From NCBI GenBank assembly GCA_004347865.1, contig QNUZ01000082.1:1-9458 (forward strand): a stretch of DNA of 9,458 nt, written 5' to 3'. Of this stretch, positions 5,098 to 9,458 are shown one piece after another. Positions within the stretch are counted from its first letter, which is position 1. Every line of letters starts with the position of its first letter. The DNA is from Archaeoglobi archaeon (GTDB lineage Archaea; Halobacteriota; Archaeoglobi; Archaeoglobales; Archaeoglobaceae). The position numbers were made by a program, and so were the translations under genes. A model generated the notes under the pieces. The model worked only from the letters and a program-made list of their open reading frames with translations. It was not told the DNA's origin and ran no database searches.

Positions 5098-6485
5098 ACC
5101 ACGATGGTTTCCCAGAGGGCCTTGTTCCTTATGCACCCCGGATCTGGCTTCAGATAGTTTCCGAAGTAGTTGTAGGCCCTCGCCCTGCAGCCGCCGCAGA
5201 CGTATCTGTAACTGCATTCTCCGCAGCCCTCAACTTTATCCTTATCCCTGAGGGCTTCGAAGACCTCGTTCCTCTTCCAGAGATCCTCTAGGTCGTCGAC
5301 CCTAACATTCCCCACAACAAGCGGGAAGAATACGCATGGCGTAATGTTTCCGTTTGCCTTAATTGCGAAGTAGAACCTTCCAGCACCGCAGCCTCCGATG
5401 AATTCGGCGAGCTGTCTCAGCCTTTCGCCAGCGTTTACGTTGTAGAAATGCGTGGGAATAATCCCGCCGTTGCACTGAAGTGCCACCCTGGCGAACTGGG
5501 GGGCAGTTGAAAGCAGACTCAATTTTGATTTTCCATTTCTTTCGTAGAGCATTTTCAAAAGCCTCTCTCTCTGGTCGGGCGAAATGTCTAGCTCGGCAAT
5601 TTCTGTGCCCCTCCCCGTTGGCACGAAGTTGTAGTGCATGAACCAGTCCACGCCCAGTCTTTCGCAGAGCTCGATCACCGCTGGAACTTCTTCGTAGTTC
5701 AGCTTCGTCACCGTCATTGATACGTTTACGAAGAATCCGTGCTTTACTGCATTCTTTATGCCTTCAACGGTCCTGTCAAAGCAGCCGCTTATGCCCCTGA
5801 ATGCGTCGTGCGTCTCTCGAAGCCCATCCAGACTGATTTGGAGATAGCTTACACCGCTTTCCTTCATCTTCTTCGCCATTTCTTCGCTTATCAGCGTTCC
5901 GTTTGTTGCAATGGCAACATAGATTCCCTTTTCTGCCGCGTAGCTCGTTAGCTGGAATATGTCCTTTCTCACCAATGGTTCCCCGCCGGAGAAGGCTATT
6001 ATGGTAACCCCTAGCCTGGCGAGATTGTCTATCGTCTCAAGGGCTTCATCAGTCGTCAGTTCATCCTCCAGCCGCTTTCCTGCCGTTGCGTAGCAGTGCC
6101 TGCACTTCAGGTTGCACGCGTAGGTTATGTCCCACACGACCTGAAAAGGGGCTCCGGGAACGAAGGGTTTCCGAACTCCAAACTCGGCTATTCCCTTAAT
6201 TACGCTTGCCAGCCCCTTTCTCCAGTATGAATCCTTGAACTTCTCCTTCAGCTCGTCTTCGGTAACGTTGTAAGCCTCGGCCCCCCTCAGCAGAACGGGT
6301 CTCACGATCCTCTCCGCAAGTCTGCATCTCCAGCAGGCATCACTTCTTGCACCGACGAAAAGCTCGAGGGCAACCTCTAGTCTATTCTTACCGCACTCCT
6401 CGCAGTAGCTGGATACGCTTTTAAGAGCCTTTCTTGTAAGGGGATTGGCGACAAGATTTGTGAAAACATTGAGCTTGTCCAGCAT
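5094..6485 (-). CDS. Radical SAM/SPASM protein with N-terminal four-cysteine module
   Basis: A 463-residue protein. Residues 1-110 carry a zinc-finger-like group, Cys28/Cys31 and Cys51/Cys54 (CEEC...CWRC), and a helical linker. The radical SAM core starts at DITYACNLKCRHCYA, with Cys124, Cys128 and Cys131, followed by FSGGEPL, ATNGTLIS and QISLDG. The C-terminal part has a SPASM arrangement (Cys366, Cys384, Cys421, Cys424, Cys430, Cys433, Cys451), including ITPCVFFPLVVGNVR and CGECSYRYVCGGCRARAY. SPASM enzymes modify peptides, proteins or tetrapyrrole intermediates (heme d1 and the alternative heme pathway are examples). Without a visible precursor peptide I cannot choose. The ATG at 6485 lies 21-29 nt from the A-box, consistent with a leaderless mRNA. 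The downstream B12-type radical SAM gene overlaps its stop by 4 nt, so the two probably act on the same pathway. Confidence 0.88.
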   Translation of the reverse strand: MLDKLNVFTNLVANPLTRKALKSVSSYCEECGKNRLEVALELFVGARSDACWRCRLAERIVRPVLLRGAEAYNVTEDELKEKFKDSYWRKGLASVIKGIAEFGVRKPFVPGAPFQVVWDITYACNLKCRHCYATAGKRLEDELTTDEALETIDNLARLGVTIIAFSGGEPLVRKDIFQLTSYAAEKGIYVAIATNGTLISEEMAKKMKESGVSYLQISLDGLRETHDAFRGISGCFDRTVEGIKNAVKHGFFVNVSMTVTKLNYEEVPAVIELCERLGVDWFMHYNFVPTGRGTEIAELDISPDQRERLLKMLYERNGKSKLSLLSTAPQFARVALQCNGGIIPTHFYNVNAGERLRQLAEFIGGCGAGRFYFAIKANGNITPCVFFPLVVGNVRVDDLEDLWKRNEVFEALRDKDKVEGCGECSYRYVCGGCRARAYNYFGNYLKPDPGCIRNKALWETIVV

Positions 6486-6552
6486 AGCATATTACATTTC
6501 GTAAGATTTAAATACCTTATGATTTCGATAGTTCACATGAAGGAGGTGTAAA
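6486..6552. promoter_or_regulatory. Bidirectional promoter/operator between the radical SAM operon and the regulator operon
   Basis: A palindromic ATTTAAAT (6506-6513) can serve as A-box on both strands. It lies about 21-29 nt before the minus-strand ATG (6485) and about 40-47 nt before the plus-strand ATG (6553), which has a Shine-Dalgarno at 6541-6548 (AGGAGGTG). Direct repeats ATTTCG at 6496-6501 and 6522-6527 flank the A-box, 26 nt apart, with GTAAG/CTTAT also partly symmetric around it. This is a plausible operator for the adjacent winged-helix protein. Confidence 0.5.
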
Positions 6553-6864
6553 ATGCTAAAGGAGGTGGCGGAAATCCTAGAGAGTCTGAAGCTGAAGCCT
6601 TCCGACCTGAGAATCTACAGCCTGCTTGAGAAGAGAGAGCTGAGCGTTAGAGAGATAGCGAAGGAGCTTAACCTTTCGACGAGGTTTGTCAGGGAAAGGC
6701 TGAGGGATTTGCACAGGAAGGGAATTGTGAGGAGAAGGCTCGTCGAAAACGGGTGGATAGGCTACGTCTACAGAGCAGAGGATCCGAAGGTCGTTGTTGC
6801 AAGGGTAAAGAATTACCTCCTCTCCGAATTCGGGAGGCTTGAGAAGATTTTGGAAAGTTTTTAA
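6553..6864 (+). CDS. TrmB-like winged helix-turn-helix transcriptional regulator
   Basis: A 103-residue DNA-binding protein. The order is a short N-terminal helix, LKLKPSDLRIYSLLEKREL, then the helix-turn-helix (LSVREIAKELNLSTRFVRERLRDL, about 30-53). A basic wing follows (KGIVRRRLVENGWIGYVYRAE, about 56-76), then a C-terminal amphipathic helix (VVARVKNYLLSEFGRLEKIL) likely used for dimerisation. The layout matches the TrmB/Rrf2-like single-domain regulators of archaea; it has no ligand-binding domain. It has a very strong ribosome binding site. It is transcribed away from the radical SAM operon and shares its promoter region, so it is likely to control that operon and itself. The HIT gene begins 21 nt after its stop and probably lies in the same transcript. 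Confidence 0.85.
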   Translation: MLKEVAEILESLKLKPSDLRIYSLLEKRELSVREIAKELNLSTRFVRERLRDLHRKGIVRRRLVENGWIGYVYRAEDPKVVVARVKNYLLSEFGRLEKILESF

Positions 6865-6885
6865 AATTCGGGATTGACTGGGTTC

Positions 6886-7374
6886 ATGGAGAGGATCTTC
6901 GCCCCTTGGAGAATAAGATACGTTCTTGCTCCAAAACCGAAGGAATGCGTTTTCTGCTCGGCTGTTAAGGGTGAAGACAGGGAAATGCTGGTGGTTTACA
7001 GGGGAGAGAAGAGCTTCGTGATAATGAACCGCAATCCATACAATCCCGGCCACGTTATGGTCTGCCCGAAAAGGCATGTCCCATCAACAGAGGAGCTGAG
7101 CGACGAAGAGTTGCTCGAGATGATGAAGCTCGTGAACATGTCAATAAAGGCAATAAGGCTTTCGATGAATCCGGACGGTTTTAACCTCGGAGTAAACCTA
7201 GGAAAGGTTGCTGGAGCGGGAATTGCAGAGCATCTGCACTTCCACGTCGTCCCGAGATGGATCGGGGACACGTCATTTATGCCGGTGCTTGCGGATGTGC
7301 AGGTGGTTCCGGAGGCGCTTGAGGAAAGCTACGAGAAGATAAGAAAAGCCTTTGGATCAATTATCGAGAAATAA
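6886..7374 (+). CDS. HIT-family nucleotide hydrolase/transferase with zinc site
   Basis: A 162-residue protein starting MERIFAPWRIRYV, the classic opening of this HIT branch. An in-frame TTG at 6874 would add MTGF and I reject it. It has a CVFC pair (Cys21, Cys24) and His64 (PKRHV), which with a histidine near the active site probably bind zinc. The histidine triad is EHLHFHVVPRW (His116, His118, His120), where the central histidine attacks the alpha phosphate. NRNPYNPGHVMVCPKRH and GVNLGKVAGAGI are also family blocks. Relatives hydrolyse or phosphorolyse Ap4A, AMP-lysine/AMP-NH2 or similar adenylates; the exact substrate is not readable. It has only a weak ribosome binding site and follows the regulator by 21 nt, so it is probably co-transcribed and may depend on upstream translation. 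Confidence 0.9.
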   Translation: MERIFAPWRIRYVLAPKPKECVFCSAVKGEDREMLVVYRGEKSFVIMNRNPYNPGHVMVCPKRHVPSTEELSDEELLEMMKLVNMSIKAIRLSMNPDGFNLGVNLGKVAGAGIAEHLHFHVVPRWIGDTSFMPVLADVQVVPEALEESYEKIRKAFGSIIEK

Positions 7375-7393
7375 TCCTTTTATCCGCTTTGGG

Positions 7394-7408
7394 CAAGCTT
7401 TTTAACCG
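7394..7408 (+). promoter_or_regulatory. A-box promoter of the LeuA/CimA gene
   Basis: CAAGCTTTTTAACC contains a BRE-like CAAGC and a TTTTTAA core, centred about 24 nt before the GTG at 7427. There is no Shine-Dalgarno, so the transcript is likely leaderless. CCTTTTATCC at 7375-7384, just after the HIT stop, may weakly terminate the preceding transcript. Confidence 0.45.
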
Positions 7409-7426
7409 GGAGTCTGAAAATCTTTT

Positions 7427-8896
7427 GTGAAAGTTCTGGTCCTAGACACAACGCTCAGAGACGGTGAACAGACCCCCGGAGTCTCGCTTACGGTTGAGCA
7501 GAAGGTGATGATAGCGGAAGCCCTAGATGCCCTTGGAGTCGACATAATCGAGGCCGGAACTGCGGTTTCCTCTGAGGGAGAATTCAAGGCGATCAGGGCC
7601 ATTTCCGAGAAGGGGCTCAGGGCGGAGATATGCAGTTTTGCCAGGATAAAGAAGGAAGACATCGATGCTGCAGCCGATGCCGGTGCGGATTCGGTATTCA
7701 TGGTTGCCCCGGCATCGGAATACCACATCAACGCGAAGTTCCCGGGGAAGGGAAAGGATTTCGTGATCCAGAAAAGCGTTGAGGCTATAGAGTACGCCAG
7801 AGAACGGGGTTTGCTGGTTGAATTCGGAGCTGAGGATGCCTCAAGGGCAGATCTGGACTTCGTTGTCAGCCTTCTTAAGGCTGGAGAAGAGGCAAAGGCT
7901 GAAAGACTCACGTTTGCCGATACGGTCGGGGTTCTAACTCCTGAGAGGGCATCAGAAATTGTGGGTAGGCTAAAGAGGGAATTAAAGGCCCCTGTTGCTA
8001 TCCACTGCCACGATGACTTCGGACTCGCAACCGCAAACACGGTTTTTGCTGTGAAGAGCGGGGCGGACGAGTTTCATGCGACCGTGAACGGAATAGGGGA
8101 AAGGGCGGGAAACGCATCGCTGGAAGAGGTCTGCATGGTTCTCGATTACCTCTACGGGATAGAGATCGGAATAAAAAAGGAGAAGCTTTATCCGCTGTCG
8201 AAGCTCGTTGAGAAGTTCACGAGGGTTGTCGTCCCTCCGAACAAGCCGATAGTTGGCGAGAACGCCTTCACCCACGAGAGCGGGATTCACACCTCTGCGC
8301 TGCTCAGGGATGCGAGGACATACGAGCCGATCTCTCCGGAGACGGTTGGAAGAAAGCGCGTTATAGTTCTCGGGAAGCATGCAGGAAGGGCCAGCGTGGA
8401 GGCGATCCTTAAGGAGTTCGGCTATTCCGCAACAAGGGAGCAGATGGACGAGATCCTTGCAAGGATAAAGGAGCTCGGCGATCTGGGCAAGAGGGTTACG
8501 GATGCGGATGTGAGGGCAATTGCGGAGACAGTTCTGCAGATAAAGAGCGAGAAAAAGGTCAAGCTTGAGGATCTGGCAATACTCACGGGCAAGAACACGA
8601 CACCGATGGCAAGCGTTAAGCTAAGGATAAACGGGGAGGAGAGAGTCGAGGCCGCGATTGGTGTCGGGCCAGTTGATGCGGCTATAAATGCTATAAGGAA
8701 GGCGATAAAGGATTACGCTGACATAAAGCTCGTCAGCTACCACGTTGACGCAATAACAGGTGGAACGGATGCCCTTGTAGACGTGATAGTGCAGCTGAAG
8801 CGCGGGAATAGGATAGTTACAGCCCGTGGCGCGAGGACGGATATAGTTATGGCTTCCGTCGAGGCCTTTGTCGAGGGGCTGAACATGCTGATCTAG
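7427..8896 (+). CDS. 2-isopropylmalate synthase / (R)-citramalate synthase family (LeuA/CimA)
   Basis: A 489-residue enzyme that condenses acetyl-CoA with a 2-oxo acid: 2-oxoisovalerate for leucine, or pyruvate for the citramalate route to isoleucine. The TIM barrel starts VLDTTLRDGEQTPGVSL, with Arg11 and Asp12. Metal-binding His193 and His195 lie in AIHCHDDFGLATAN, and NGIGERAGNAS carries the conserved Asn229. Other family blocks are EAGTAVSSEGE, ICSFARI, FGAEDASR and ENAFTHESGIHTSALL. The last ~120 residues form the LeuA allosteric/dimerisation domain (GVGPVDAAINAIRKAI, ITGGTDALVDV). By eye it resembles Methanocaldococcus jannaschii CimA over its whole length, but archaeal LeuA is almost as close. 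The HINAKFPGKGK loop after PASEY is the part most likely to settle the substrate. The GTG start gives the conserved N-terminus without extension. Confidence 0.93.
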   Translation: MKVLVLDTTLRDGEQTPGVSLTVEQKVMIAEALDALGVDIIEAGTAVSSEGEFKAIRAISEKGLRAEICSFARIKKEDIDAAADAGADSVFMVAPASEYHINAKFPGKGKDFVIQKSVEAIEYARERGLLVEFGAEDASRADLDFVVSLLKAGEEAKAERLTFADTVGVLTPERASEIVGRLKRELKAPVAIHCHDDFGLATANTVFAVKSGADEFHATVNGIGERAGNASLEEVCMVLDYLYGIEIGIKKEKLYPLSKLVEKFTRVVVPPNKPIVGENAFTHESGIHTSALLRDARTYEPISPETVGRKRVIVLGKHAGRASVEAILKEFGYSATREQMDEILARIKELGDLGKRVTDADVRAIAETVLQIKSEKKVKLEDLAILTGKNTTPMASVKLRINGEERVEAAIGVGPVDAAINAIRKAIKDYADIKLVSYHVDAITGGTDALVDVIVQLKRGNRIVTARGARTDIVMASVEAFVEGLNMLI

Positions 8897-8918
8897 AGCT
8901 TCCCCATGGACAGGCATT

Positions 8919-8976
8919 GTTCATGAAAAAATTTAAATATCATGAGCGTTCATGTTGTATTGGTGTAGGGAGGTGG
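8919..8976 (+). promoter_or_regulatory. A-box promoter with flanking GTTCATG repeats and strong RBS
   Basis: AAAAATTTAAATA (8927-8939) is a good BRE/TATA match and would start RNA near 8960. GTTCATG occurs at 8919-8925 and 8948-8954, 29 nt apart, on either side of it. TCATGA occurs at 8921-8926 and 8940-8945. These look like operator half-sites. GGGAGGTGG at 8968-8976 is a strong ribosome binding site for the ATG at 8981. Confidence 0.55.
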
Positions 8977-8980
8977 AAGG

Positions 8981-9458
8981 ATGAAGAAGGCGGTACTGTT
9001 TGTCGGCCTTTTGGTGCTCGCGATGGGGACGGTGGCGGCGGCAGATTTTACTGTGCCAGCGACAGACTTTGCAAAGCTGATGCTGAACAACACGATCGCC
9101 CAGATGGATCAGGGGCAAACGCTGCTGGCAATAATGTCTTCGGCTAAAGACGCTGGTGCTCTCAACTACCAGAACGTCTGGGGCGTTATATACGGTGGAA
9201 TGGTACTGACAAGCGTAAACAACCAGATAACCGGACTCGTGCTCAATACCATCTTGACTAACAATAGCACGCATGCCTCAATCCCGCTATATAACATTGT
9301 TGGCCAGGCAGTGAACATGCTAGGTCAGAACGCGACCGATGTATTCGGTGACCCCGAAGGAACGAAGGGCCTGTCTGAGCTGCTGGATGCGCGGCTTACC
9401 GTTCTGAAGAACAGCCTTTCCGGCGACTATCCGTACCTGAAAGAATACGCCACTGAGC
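8981..9458 (+). CDS. Secreted protein of unknown function, 3' end beyond the window
   Basis: At least 159 residues are visible and the reading frame is open at the window edge. The N-terminus MKKAVLFVGLLVLAMGTVAA is a clear signal peptide: a basic start, a hydrophobic core and AAA|D as a likely cleavage site near residue 21. The mature part is mostly helical, rich in Ala, Leu, Asn and Thr, and contains no cysteine. It has several N-glycosylation-type sequons (Asn36, Asn94, Asn95, Asn117), fitting an extracellular or S-layer-associated protein. I do not recognise a family. The promoter is its own, with repeats around the A-box, so it is probably separately regulated. The upstream LeuA/CimA ends 84 bp before. 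Confidence 0.8.
   Translation, partial: MKKAVLFVGLLVLAMGTVAAADFTVPATDFAKLMLNNTIAQMDQGQTLLAIMSSAKDAGALNYQNVWGVIYGGMVLTSVNNQITGLVLNTILTNNSTHASIPLYNIVGQAVNMLGQNATDVFGDPEGTKGLSELLDARLTVLKNSLSGDYPYLKEYATE

Noticed and set aside
5098..5217. 40-residue N-terminal extension of the B12 radical SAM protein
   Set aside because: It lies wholly inside the 3' end of the upstream radical SAM/SPASM gene. The ATG at 5097 gives the family N-terminus and a typical ATGA overlap.
7402..8040. 212-residue minus-strand open frame inside LeuA/CimA
   Set aside because: Ser/Ala-rich translation of the complementary strand of a well-supported enzyme gene.
1..9458. CRISPR array, tRNA, rRNA or replication origin
   Set aside because: No regularly spaced repeats, cloverleaf-like sequence, rRNA-like block or origin-type repeat cluster was seen on either strand.

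Overview
This window most likely comes from a hyperthermophilic archaeon of the Archaeoglobales. Three things point there. It carries methenyl-tetrahydromethanopterin cyclohydrolase (Mch), whose active-site Arg183 and Glu186 fall at the numbering I remember for the Archaeoglobus fulgidus enzyme. It has archaeal A-box promoters with apparently leaderless starts, mixed with strong Shine-Dalgarno sites. It also has archaeal-type tnpB (IS200/IS605-IS1341) sequences, a HARP-type PIN nuclease and an archaeal LeuA/CimA. The assignment is inference; no 16S rRNA is present.

Layout. Positions 1-402 hold the 3' half of a tnpB element on the + strand, with one in-frame TAA in the zinc-ribbon region and a right-end hairpin. 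Its right end runs into the 3' end of a minus-strand NOG1-like GTPase gene. The 5' side of the GTPase abuts a second, heavily decayed tnpB element on the minus strand (about 1329-1590), so the GTPase sits between two inward-facing tnpB right ends. The conventional long reading of the GTPase (start 1382) translates IS right-end sequence, so I prefer a GTG start at 1307. Next on the + strand come a HARP/PIN_5 RNA-free RNase P-like protein (1667-2359), mch (2413-3357) and a small PD-(D/E)xK nuclease-like protein (3365-3754). The nuclease gene ends in a CTAG shared with a convergent stop codon.

Positions 3751-6485 (minus) are a tight two-gene operon: a radical SAM/SPASM protein with an N-terminal four-cysteine module, then a cobalamin-binding-domain radical SAM protein. 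They overlap by ATGA. A 67-bp bidirectional promoter region separates them from a divergent operon encoding a TrmB-like winged-helix regulator (6553-6864) and a HIT-family nucleotide hydrolase/transferase (6886-7374). A 2-isopropylmalate/citramalate synthase-family gene (7427-8896) follows with its own leaderless promoter. The window ends inside a gene for a signal-peptide-bearing protein of unknown function (8981 to the edge).

How the genes work together. Mch belongs to the C1 (tetrahydromethanopterin) pathway and LeuA/CimA to branched-chain amino-acid synthesis. HARP and the GTPase belong to RNA and ribosome metabolism. The two radical SAM enzymes with the divergent regulator are the best candidate for an uncharacterised functional unit. 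The two tnpB right ends around the GTPase are the most unusual structural feature. No CRISPR array, tRNA or rRNA was seen, and no origin was recognised.
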